46,935 nucleotides of DNA from Streptomyces sp. AC558_RSS880 (lineage in GTDB: Bacteria; Actinomycetota; Actinomycetes; Streptomycetales; Streptomycetaceae), in assembly GCF_019049255.1 (NCBI RefSeq), contig NZ_JAGMUJ010000085.1, forward strand, positions 1-46,935, in the 5' to 3' direction. The notes under the pieces were generated by a model. That model saw nothing but the letters and a program-made list of their open reading frames with translations. It did no database searches and was not told the origin of the DNA. The stretch's first letter is position 1. Each line of letters starts with the position of its first letter. The translations under genes and the position numbers were made by a program. Shown piece by piece: positions 16,901 to 26,200 of the stretch.

Positions 16901-19900
16901 CGGCGCCGGTGTCCTCGGCCGGCCCGTCCCCGGAGCCGGTCCCGGATCTCGCCGAGCCGGCCGGGCCCGGCACGCAGGCACCGCTGATCCCCGGCCAGGT
17001 GGCCACGGACAGGCCCGGAGACATCCGGCCGGGCACGCCGGCTCCCGTGGCCACCCCGAGCGTCCGGTCCACCGGCTCGGCCCACCCCGCTCCGCCGACG
17101 GATTGGTTGCGGCTCCTGGCCGAGGCCCAGCGGCAGAGCGCGGAGGCGCATGCCACGTACCAACGGGTGACCGCGGAGAACCACCAGCTCTACCTGCGGA
17201 CGGCGCATGCCTCGATGGAAGCCCTGCTCGGCGCCGCCGGTGTCCGTCTCCCCGCCGTCGGCGTGGACGACCCGCAGCCATGGCCCGTCGCAGAGGTCGC
17301 GGTGGGTGCCACCGGCGCGCAGGTCGTGCCCTCCGGTCAACCGGTCCACGCCCTCGTGCCGTCAGGTACGGTCCCCGGCTCTGGCCAGCCCTTCCGTTCC
17401 GGTTCGGGCGGCGACAGGGATGAGGCGACATCGGCTGTGCCGGCGCCACCCCCGCAGGCCACCGTCGTGCCGTCGCCCGTGGAGGCCCCGGCGCCCGGGC
17501 TGGTGCTGCTCGGGCCGCAACCGGACGCGTTGCGGCTGGACGGGCTGCCGCTGGACGCCGAGTCGATCGGCGCGCTGCTGCTGGAGGTGGTCGCCGAGCG
17601 CACCGGCTACCCGGCGGACATCATCAACCTCGACATGGAACTCGAGGCCGACCTGGGCATCGACTCCATCAAGAAGGTCGAAGTGCTCTCCCGGGTCCGC
17701 CAACGTGTGGGTGAACTGCCCGCAGCCGACCTGTCCGAGCTGGCGTCCTTGCGCACGCTGCGGGAGATCTCGGTCAAGGTCGCCCAGCTGGCGGGACAGA
17801 TCGATGACGCCGGCAACCAGGCGTCCGCCGGTCCGTCGCCGGTGTCCCCGAAGACTCCCGGGACTTCCGCCCCCGGATCCCCGGTGTCCCCCCAGACCCC
17901 CGGGACCTCCGCCCCCGAATCCCCCGAGGACGTGGACTCCGAGCCCGCCGCCGGTCCGGAAGCCACCGATGCCCCCGCCGCCGAAGTCCCCACCACCACC
18001 AGCCGTCCGGAGCCGGTCCGCCTGGCGGTACGCGCCCTGCCGCTGGCGCCGGCCGGGCTGGCCCTGGCCGGTCTGCGCGACCGGGAGCTCCTCGTGCTCG
18101 ACGACTCCACCCGGGTGGGTCATCTGCTGGTCGAGGAACTCGCGGCCCACGGTGTGCCGGCCCGGCTCGTCACCGGTCTTCCGGCCGAGGCACGGTCGGT
18201 GATCCTGCTGGACAAGGGCGACGACCCGCCGGCCGCCTTCGCGGCGGTCCGGGGGCTGGCCGACCGGCTCAGCTCGGCCGGCGGCCTCCTGGTCACCGTG
18301 CAGGACACCGGGGGCGACTTCGGGCTGAGCGGAAACGGCGGCCGGCCGGTCCATGGTGGTCTGGACGCACTGGCCAGGACCGCCGCCCGGGAGTGGCCCC
18401 TGGCCACGGTGAAGGCCATCGACTGCGCACGCACCGGGCGCAGTGACAAGCAGGTCGCTGCCGCGATCGCCGCCGAGCTCACCGCAGGCGGGCCGTCGAT
18501 CACGGTCGGTCTCCCCGCCGACGGAAGCCGGACGGTTCCGCTGGCGTGCCCCGTCGCACCCGGCCCCGTCGAACCCCGGGCCGATGCCGACTCGGTGATC
18601 GTGGTCACCGGCGGCGCACGCGGCGTCACTGCGTCGGCGATCCGCGAACTCGCGGCCGCCCACCGGCCCAGACTGGTGCTGCTCGGCCGTACCGCACTGG
18701 CCGAGGAGCCCGCGGGGCTGGCCGGGGCCACCGACGAGGCGGGCCTGATCCGGCTGCTCGCCACCGGCCCCCGCCAGGCCCCACCAGCCGAACTCGCCGC
18801 CGAAGCGCGGCGCGTGCTGGCCGTACGTGAGGTCCGGCAGACCCTGCAGGCCCTGAAGGATGCGGGCTCGCCGACGCGCTACCTGTCCGTGGACACCCGG
18901 GACGAGGTGGTCCTGCGCGACGCCCTGGCCGAGGTACGCCGGGACTGGGGCCCGATCACCGGGGTGGTGCACGGCGCCGGGGTGATCGCCGACCGGTTGA
19001 TCGGTGCCAAGACCAACGAGCAGTTCGCCCTGGTGTACTCCACCAAGGTGGACGGGCTGCGCGCCCTGCTGGCCGCCACCGCCGACGACCCGCTCTCCCT
19101 GCTCGTGGCGTTCACCTCGGCCTCCGGAGTGTTCGGCAGCCCGGGGCAGGCCGACTACGCGATGGCCAACACCGCCGTCGACCACCTGCTCTCCGCGTAC
19201 GCCGCCGCCCATCCCGGTTGCCTGACACGCTCTTTGGCCTGGGGTCCTTGGGACGGCGGCATGGTCACCCGGACGATCGCGGAACGGTTCCGCGCCGCCG
19301 GGGTCGAGCTGATCGAACCGGCTGCCGGAGCGCGCGCGTTCGTCGCCGAACTCGCCGACCCCGGCGGGCCCACCCGGGTGCTGCGCGCCGCCGGGGACGT
19401 GGCTCCCGACGTCCTTGCCGGGCAGGGACCGGTCGCCGAACTGACCCTCGCCCGGCCGCAGTACGCGCTGCTGGACGACCACCGGATCGACGGGGCACCG
19501 GTGGTTCCGGTCGCCGTCCTGGTGCACTGGTTCACCGGGCTGGCCCGGTCCTGGCGGCCGGACACCGGCCCGTTGGTCCTCCACGACCTGCGGGTACTGC
19601 GCAGGATCGAACTGCAGGAACCGGGCGAGAGGCTCGTGCTGCGCGGCCGGACGAGGACGGACGGGTCCGCACGGCGCGGCGGTCTCACCGTCGAACTGGG
19701 CGCCGTGGGGGCCAAGTACGCCGGCACGGTGGTCGCCGACGGCCCGCCGCCGGACCCGCACCGCTGGCGGACGCCGGAAGGCCTCGAAGAGGTCCCCGAA
19801 CCGTACGACGGACCGGCGCTCTTCCACGGCCCGGTGTTCCAGGTCCTGGACCAGGTCCGGCTCGGCGCCGACGGGGGTGTGGCCGCGCTCCGCCCCCGGG

Positions 19901-20205
19901 ACGTCGAGCCCTGGCTGGCCGTGCCCTGGACGGTGGACGTCGCCGCGCTCGACGGCGCCCTCCAACTCGCCGTCGGCTGGACGTTGCGGGCCGGTGTCGG
20001 GGCGGCGCTGCCGATGTCGATCCAGGAGTGCCGGATCCACCGGGCGGGGACCGACTGGGGAGCCGCGCGCGTCGTCGTCTCGGCACGACGGACCGACGGG
20101 ATGTCCGCCGAGTGCGACGCGGCCGTCCTGTCCGAGGACGGCACCGTGCTGGCCGAGCTGCTCGGGGTGGAGCTGATCCGCCGGCCCGACCCGACCGAGG
20201 GCTGA
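13951..20205 (+). CDS. PfaA-like megasynthase: KS-AT-ACP-KR-DH
   Basis: 2084 aa. Ketosynthase (about 8-470) has Cys208 (DAACASS), VEAHGTGT and GHTKSSAG. Acyltransferase (about 570-870) has FPGQGAQ and Ser665 (GHSFGE). A long Pro/Ala/Gly linker contains a helical segment (about 1048-1095). One carrier domain has Ser1239 (LGIDSIKKVEV). Ketoreductase (about 1550-1790) has TGGARGVT and Tyr1736. A C-terminal PKS-type dehydratase has His1844 (HRIDGAPVVP) and Asp2001 (DGALQ). All active sites look intact. Marine PfaA proteins usually carry several tandem carrier domains; this has one, closer to actinobacterial or heterocyst-glycolipid relatives. The ATG at 13951 follows GCAGGAG; a GTG at 13939 is possible. 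The next gene starts five bases after the stop. Confidence 0.9.
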   Translation: MRAERAQVPVAVVGLAAFTPGSRDVAGFWRNVLAGRDLMSDVPVERWSPADHYDPDPFAPDKTYVRRGAFLPDFEFDPLAYGIPPSDLAATDTAQLLAMMAAGDLLADCGLGQMTAQQRERVGVVLGTSGLAMGFEVSARLSRPVWRRELLASGLDPAAADEICDRISANFPAWTEATFPGLLGNVVSGRIANRYDLHGVNHVTDAACASSLAALSTGLGELALGSCDLVICGGVDVLNDITMYVCFSKTPALSPTEDCRPFAADADGTMLGEAVIMFALKRLADAERDGDRIYAVIRGLGAASDGRSKAIYAPLAAGQERALRRAYDVAGYGPESVELVEAHGTGTKAGDAAEFAALREVFQAEGRPDRQWCALGSAKSQFGHTKSSAGAVGMLKAVLALHHRVLPPTIKVGRPNPELELTDSPFYLNTATRPWISGAGRPRRAGVSSFGFGGTNFHVTLEEYVPARGGRRAWHLPAAPGELVLFSAPSPGALAELIRRPRPDRPLAAIARECQAAFRTEHRARLAVVADDATDLAGRLDALAVRVEAGVPFSAPRAHFATGDPAPGRVAFLFPGQGAQYVGMGAELAIHHRAARDAWDAVAAVLPVHREVFPPPVFSEEDRASLEAALTATEVAQPALAAHSLALLAVLSELKLTPDCVAGHSFGELVALHAAGSFDAPTLVRLARRRGELMRDAATTAGRMLAVNAPLERIEELTEQVDGVWVAHHNAPRQVVLAGTDQALTAVEARCAATGVVIRRLNAAAAFHSPLVADATEPFTRFLADLTVHRPARTVYAGADAAPYRREPAAVRRGIAAQLAAPARFGDMVEAMYEDGVRTFVEVGPGTTLTGLTGEVLGDREHAAISLDRRGSHGLAAFYDGLGRAAVRGVAMDLSALWEGHKPVPEPDREEKPRMTVLINGGNHRDDHRGGRATPAAPGPVASPDGAPGRPGPVVPPAVVSEATPPVPGPMPAAQLSVQPVAWSAPVSSAGPSPEPVPDLAEPAGPGTQAPLIPGQVATDRPGDIRPGTPAPVATPSVRSTGSAHPAPPTDWLRLLAEAQRQSAEAHATYQRVTAENHQLYLRTAHASMEALLGAAGVRLPAVGVDDPQPWPVAEVAVGATGAQVVPSGQPVHALVPSGTVPGSGQPFRSGSGGDRDEATSAVPAPPPQATVVPSPVEAPAPGLVLLGPQPDALRLDGLPLDAESIGALLLEVVAERTGYPADIINLDMELEADLGIDSIKKVEVLSRVRQRVGELPAADLSELASLRTLREISVKVAQLAGQIDDAGNQASAGPSPVSPKTPGTSAPGSPVSPQTPGTSAPESPEDVDSEPAAGPEATDAPAAEVPTTTSRPEPVRLAVRALPLAPAGLALAGLRDRELLVLDDSTRVGHLLVEELAAHGVPARLVTGLPAEARSVILLDKGDDPPAAFAAVRGLADRLSSAGGLLVTVQDTGGDFGLSGNGGRPVHGGLDALARTAAREWPLATVKAIDCARTGRSDKQVAAAIAAELTAGGPSITVGLPADGSRTVPLACPVAPGPVEPRADADSVIVVTGGARGVTASAIRELAAAHRPRLVLLGRTALAEEPAGLAGATDEAGLIRLLATGPRQAPPAELAAEARRVLAVREVRQTLQALKDAGSPTRYLSVDTRDEVVLRDALAEVRRDWGPITGVVHGAGVIADRLIGAKTNEQFALVYSTKVDGLRALLAATADDPLSLLVAFTSASGVFGSPGQADYAMANTAVDHLLSAYAAAHPGCLTRSLAWGPWDGGMVTRTIAERFRAAGVELIEPAAGARAFVAELADPGGPTRVLRAAGDVAPDVLAGQGPVAELTLARPQYALLDDHRIDGAPVVPVAVLVHWFTGLARSWRPDTGPLVLHDLRVLRRIELQEPGERLVLRGRTRTDGSARRGGLTVELGAVGAKYAGTVVADGPPPDPHRWRTPEGLEEVPEPYDGPALFHGPVFQVLDQVRLGADGGVAALRPRDVEPWLAVPWTVDVAALDGALQLAVGWTLRAGVGAALPMSIQECRIHRAGTDWGAARVVVSARRTDGMSAECDAAVLSEDGTVLAELLGVELIRRPDPTEG

Positions 20206-20210
20206 CGCGA

Positions 20211-23200
20211 ATGCGTTCTCCGGAAGCGACTCCTCGGCAGGCGCCGTTCTTCGAACCGGTCGCGATCGTCGGGCGCGGCTGTGTACTGCCCGGTGCGCTC
20301 GACCCGGACACCTTCTGGGCCCAGATCGCCGCAGGCCGTTCCGCCCTGTCACCGGTGCCCGACGGACGCTGGCGGGTGCCGCCGGCACGGGTGTCGGGTG
20401 CACCTGGTGACACCGATCGGATCTGGACCGACATCGGAGGCTACGTCCACGGCTTCGACGAGGCGTTCGACCCGACCGGGTTCGAGCTGCCCCCGGCCGA
20501 GATCGCCCCACTGGACCGGGTGTTCCGCTGGGTCCTGCACGCCGGCCGGCAGGCGTTGGACGAGGCGGGCCGGCCCGATCTCGGCCGCGCGGGGCTGGTC
20601 CTGGGCAACCTGGCGTACCCGACCACGGCCATGGCCCGTTACGCCGAGCACGTGTGGCTGTCCGGTTGGGGGCGGCCGGGGCCGAGCGACGACTTCCGCC
20701 CTGATCCCCTGAACCGGTTCGGGGCCGGTCTCCCCGCCCATCTGGCCGTTCGCGCGCTCGGCCTCGGCGCCGGCGGTCATGCCCTGGACGCCGCCTGCGC
20801 CTCCTCCCTGTACGCGGTGAAAGCCGGCTGCGACCGGCTGCGGGACGGGGACGCCGACCTCGTGCTGGCCGGGGCGGTGGCCGCCGCCGACAGCCTCTAC
20901 ATCCATCAGGGGTTCTGCGCGCTGACCGCGTTGAGCCGGTCGGGCCGTAGCCGTCCCTTCCACCGGGAGGCGGACGGACTGGTGCCCGCCGAGGGCGCGG
21001 TGCTGTTCGCACTGGCCCGGCTCGATGACGCACTCGCCCAGGGCATGCCGGTCCTGGGCGTGATCCGAGGCATCGGGCTGAGCAACGACGGCGTGGGCGG
21101 TGGCCTACTGGCCCCGGACCGGGTCGGTCAGGAGCGCGCCGTGCGCGCCGCCTACGCCTCGGCCGGGATCGCACCGGAGACTGTTTCGCTGGTCGAGTGC
21201 CACGCGCCAGGCACCCCGAGCGGGGACGTGACCGAGGCACTGGTGATGCGTGAGGTGTTCGCTGATGCGGTGGACCTGCCGATCGGTTCGGTCAAGTCCA
21301 ACCTGGGACACCCGCTCGCGGCGGCCGGCGGTGCTGGTCTGCTGAAGGTTCTCGGTGCGTTGCGTGCCCGGGTGCGGCCGCCGTCCCTGCACGCGGACGC
21401 GCCGTTGGACATGCTCGCCGGAACGCCGCTGCGACTGCTGCGGGAGGCCGAGGAGTGGCGCGGGCGGCGCAGGGCAGCGGTCAGCGCGTTCGGATTCGGC
21501 GGCGCCAACGCGCATGTGGTCGTCGATGCCTGGGAGCCCGGTCGGGCCGCATCCACCGCTGCCCTCTCCCCCCGCCCTGTTTCCAGCCGGCCACGGGTGG
21601 ACCAGCGGGTGGCGATCGTGGCGATCGGTGCACGGGCCGGGTCGGGGGCCAGCTACCGGGACCTGTGTCACGCGGTCCTGGACGGCGCGCCCAGCCTTGG
21701 CCCCCGGCGCTCCATCGAGGTCGCGCTGGCCGGGCTGCGGTTCCCTCCGGCCGATCTGGCCGAGGCGTTGCCGCAGCAGGTCCTTGCCTTGGAGGCGGCC
21801 CGGGAAGCCGCCTCCGCGACCCGGCTGCCGCCCGACCGGACGATGGTCCTGATCGGCATGGGCACGGACCCCGAGGCGGCGCGTCCCGGTGCCCGCTGGC
21901 GTGCGCCGGGCTGGGAAACCGCCTCCGGCCTGCCCGCTCCGGTGCCGGACTGGCCGGACGCCTTCCGCGCTCCGCTGGTCCCGGAAACCGTGCCGGGCAC
22001 CATGCCCAACCTGGTGGCCCACCGGATCAACGCCCAACTGGACCTGCGCGGCCCCAGCCATGTGGTCTGCGCGGAGCAGGCGTCCGGCCTGGTCGCCCTG
22101 GATCTGGGGGCGCGGGCGCTGCGGGCGGGGGAGGCGGACGCGGTGCTCGCCGGCGCGGTCGACCTGTCCCATGAGCCCGTGCACCTGGCGGCGCTGGGCG
22201 CGCTGGGAGATCACCGGCCCGGTGGTGACGTGGCCGTCGTCCTGGTGTTGAAACGCCTGACCGACGCCGAGCAGGACGGCGACCAGGTCATCGCGTTGCT
22301 CGACCACGCGACGGCCCGGACGGCCCCCGCCGGCCTGCTGGTCGGCGACGCGGACGCCGGAGGCACGGACGGGACCCACCGGCTCCGGGATCACGAGGTC
22401 CCGCCCGATCGTGACGGCGACAAGATCGACAGGGGCCGGGCGGGGAACCAGGAGGACGGGGACGACCGGGACGTGATCGGAGGGGACGGCGAGCCGGCCG
22501 GCCGGCCGCCCACGCCCCGCGTCACCGCCCGGTACGACCACAGCGAACTGTTCGGGACGGCCCATGCCGCGCACGGTGCGCTCGCCGTGGCGGTGGCCGC
22601 GATCGCGGTCCACCACCAGGCGGTGCCACGGTCGGGTGCGGCCGCGCTGCCCGCCGACGCGCCCCTGACCGCCTGCGCCCGGGTGACCCCCCTGGGCGCC
22701 TCCCCGATGTCGGTCCGCCTGCGTCCGGCCGGCCCGCCGCTGCCCTGGTCCTCGATCGCGCCCCGCTCCCACGTGTTCTCCGGCGCCGATCGGGCCGAGG
22801 TACTGGCCGCACTGGCCGACGGACGGGAGTCCGACACCGGTCCCGCTCGCCTCGTGGTGGTGGTCGACCAGGTCTCCGAGACGCTGCGCGAACGGCTGGC
22901 GGTCGCACGCCACTGGTTGACGTCCGGCGGGCCCCGCCCGGACCGGATCGCCTACCAGGACGCCCCCACGAGCGGAGAGGTGGCTTTCGTCTTCCCCAGC
23001 GGCCAGGCGAGCTATCCCGGGTGCGGGGCGGAACTACGACTCGCCCTGCGCGCCCCCCGCACCGAGGAAGCCGCCCGGCCCGTCCCGGTGCCGGAGCCCC
23101 GGCACTCCACCGGCACCGCCCCGGTCCCGGTCGTGACGCGGATCCGGGACACCACCGAACTCGCCGCCCTGCACGGCGAGATCACCCAGAGCCTGCTGGG

Positions 23201-26200
23201 GCTGCGGCCGGACGCGGCGATCGGCTTCTCCTCCGGGGAGTCCACCGCACTGATCGTGCTCGGGGCGTGGCCCGACGCGGCCGGCCTGTACCAGGCGGTC
23301 TCCGACAGCGACGTTTTCCGGTTCGACCTGTCCGGGGAGTTCCGCGCGGCGCACCGGTTCTGGCGCGGACACGGCCAGGAGCGGGGGCGTTGGGCCGAGT
23401 ACCTGGTGCACGCGACCCCAGCCGACGTGCGCGCCGCCCTGGCAGGCGAACCACTGGCCCACCTGCTCGCCGTCGACTCGCCCGACACGTGCGTGATCGG
23501 CGGACTGGACGCGGCCTGCCGGCGCGTGCTGGACCGGATCGGCCCCGGGCTCCCGATGGCCGACGGGTACCAGATGGTGGCGCACGCCCCCGAGGCGAAC
23601 CAGGTCGCGGCCGCATTTCGCGCCCTGCACCGCCGGCCGACCAGTCCCACGCCGGGTATCCGCTATTACAGCGCGGCCACCGGCGAGCCGTACCCGGTCG
23701 ATCCGGACCACGTCGCGGACGCGCTGCTCACCCAGATGACCAGCACGCTCGACTACCCGAAGGTGGTCGAGCGGGCCTGGACGGACGGGGTGCGCGTGCT
23801 GATCGAGCATGGCCCGCAGAGCGGGCGCACCCGGTCGATCCGCCGGATCCTGGCGGACCGGGACCACCTGGCGGTGGCGCTCGATGTGCCGGGACGGGGC
23901 CTGCGGCAGCTGTGCGACGCGGTCGCCGAACTCGTCGCCGCCGGGGTCTGCCCTGATCCCGCGCCGCTGTTCGACCGGCTCACAGCGGCCGCCAGGCTGC
24001 CGGCTGATCCGGGGAGGACGATCACCCTGCCGGCGCACCCGCCCGCGATCCGGCTGCCCGGAACAGATCATCCGGAGCAGCGGATGGAACCTGCGCCGGT
24101 ATCGCCTCCGGCGACGGTACCGACGAAACCGGTCGGCGCGCCGGCCGGTCCCGGTACGGCGGTCCCCTCCGATGCCCAGGGCTCGGCCTCGCCGCGTGCC
24201 AGAGCTGTACCCGTCGCACGAGCCGCGTCGATCGGCCCGGTGACCGCTGCGGATCACCCGGTGCCGCCCCTTGCCCCTGCGAACCACCGGGCGCCGGCCG
24301 TGGCCGCTGCCGACGATCCGGTGCCGGCACTTGCCGCCGCCCACCACGCCCGTCTCGCCGTCGCCCAACAGGAGTTCCTGGAACGGCAGGGCCAGGCTCA
24401 CGCGGCGTTCCTCCGCACCCGGCAGCTGGTGATCGGCTCGATCACCGCCGTGACGGCCGGCGGTGACCGAGCCCTGTCCCCCGCCCCGGATCCCGCGCAC
24501 CTGCCGCAGGCCATCGAGCCCGCGCCGGTGGCGATCCCGTCACCGGGCTCTCCGCCCCTGCCGTGGCGACCGGCAGTACCGGAGCGGCCCACGCGGGGAC
24601 TGTCGCTGCCCCTGGACCGTGCCCGGCTGGAGTACCTGGCGCACGGGCGGATCTCCGACGTCTTCGGTCCCGCCTTCCGCGCGCAGGACCACAAGCGACG
24701 GCAGACCCGGTTGCCGCGCCCTCCGATGCTCCTGGTGGACCGGGTCACCCGGCTCGACGCGGAACCCGGCTCGATGTCCACCGGCACGGTTCACACAGAG
24801 ACCTACGTCGCCCCGGACGCCTGGTACCTGGATCCGGCCGGCCGGATGCCCGCGGGCCTGTTCATCGAGGCCGGCCAGGCCGACCTGCTGCTGATCAGCT
24901 GGCTCGGGGCGGACCTGCTCGACCACGGCGACCGGGTCTACCGGCTGCTGGGCTGCGAGGTGACGTACCACGGACCGCGGCCGGCCGTCGGGGAGACGCT
25001 GCGGTACGAGATCCACGTCGAGGGCCATGCCGAACACGACGGCGTGCGGCTGTTCTTCTTCCGCAGCGACTGCTACGTCGGGGAGGAGCTGCGGCTGTCG
25101 GTACGCCAGGGCCAGGCCGGTTACTTCACCGACGCGGAACTCGCCGGTTCGCAAGGAGTGCTCTGGAGCCCGGAACCGTCACCGGCAGGGGCGGTCGACC
25201 CGCCCGCTGTTCCTCCGGCCGCCACCGCTTTCGGTCCCGACGCCGTACGCGCCTTCGCCGAGGGCCGACCGGCGGACTGTTTCGGCCCCGGCTGGGATGT
25301 GTCGCGCGCCCATGTGCGTACCCCGACTCCCGGGGAGGGCCGGCTGTGGCTGCTGGACGAGGTGAGCGAACTCGACCCCGCCGGGGGCCCCTGGGGTCGT
25401 GGCTACCTGCGTGCGGAGAGCGAGGTCCGGCCTGACGACTGGTTCTTCGACGGCCACTTCCACAACGATCCCTGCATGCCTGGCACGCTCATGTTCGAGG
25501 GCTGCGTGCAGGCGATGGCGTTCTATCTGGCCGCGCTGGGCTTCACACTTGACCGGGACGGCTGGCGGTTCGAGCCGGTGTCCGACGAGTCCTACCGGAT
25601 GCGCTGCCGGGGGCAGGTCACCCCCCAGAGCCGTCGGGTCCGCTACGAGGTGTTCGTCAGCGGACTGTCGTCCCATCCTCGGCCCACGCTCCGTGCCGAC
25701 CTGCTCTGCACGGTGGACGGCCTGCCCGCTTTCCACGCCTCCGGGGTGGGGCTGGCACTGGTCCCGGACTGGCCCCTGGAGTACTGGCGGTGGCTGGGGC
25801 CGCCCGCCGTTCAGACCAGTGGGGCACCGGTGCCGCTACCGGTGCTCGGTGGCCTGCGCGGTCTGTACCCCGACCCGGCGGCGGCCACTCTCGCCGGACG
25901 GAGCGCGGACTTCCCGCTGATGCTGGCCGCAGCCTGGGGCCGGCCCAGCACGTTCGGCACCCGTGGAACCCGGTTCGACGGCGGCAAGCGCTGCGCTCGA
26001 CTGCCGGGCCCGCCCTACCTGTTCGTCACCCGCATCGTCGACGCCGGCCTCGAACCGGACCGGCCGCGCCCGGGTTCCTGGCTGGTCGCCGAGTACGACG
26101 TACCGGAACAGGCCTGGTACTTCGAGGAGAACGGCACCCGGGTGATGCCGTTCGCGGTGCTCAACGAGGTGGTCCTGCAACCGTGCGGGATGGCCGCGAG

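Noticed and set aside
14362..21240. Very long reverse-strand reading frames opposite the megasynthase genes
   Set aside because: They are Arg/Gly/Pro-rich, lie exactly antisense to well-supported PKS domains, and arise from high-GC third positions. No motif or ribosome site supports them.
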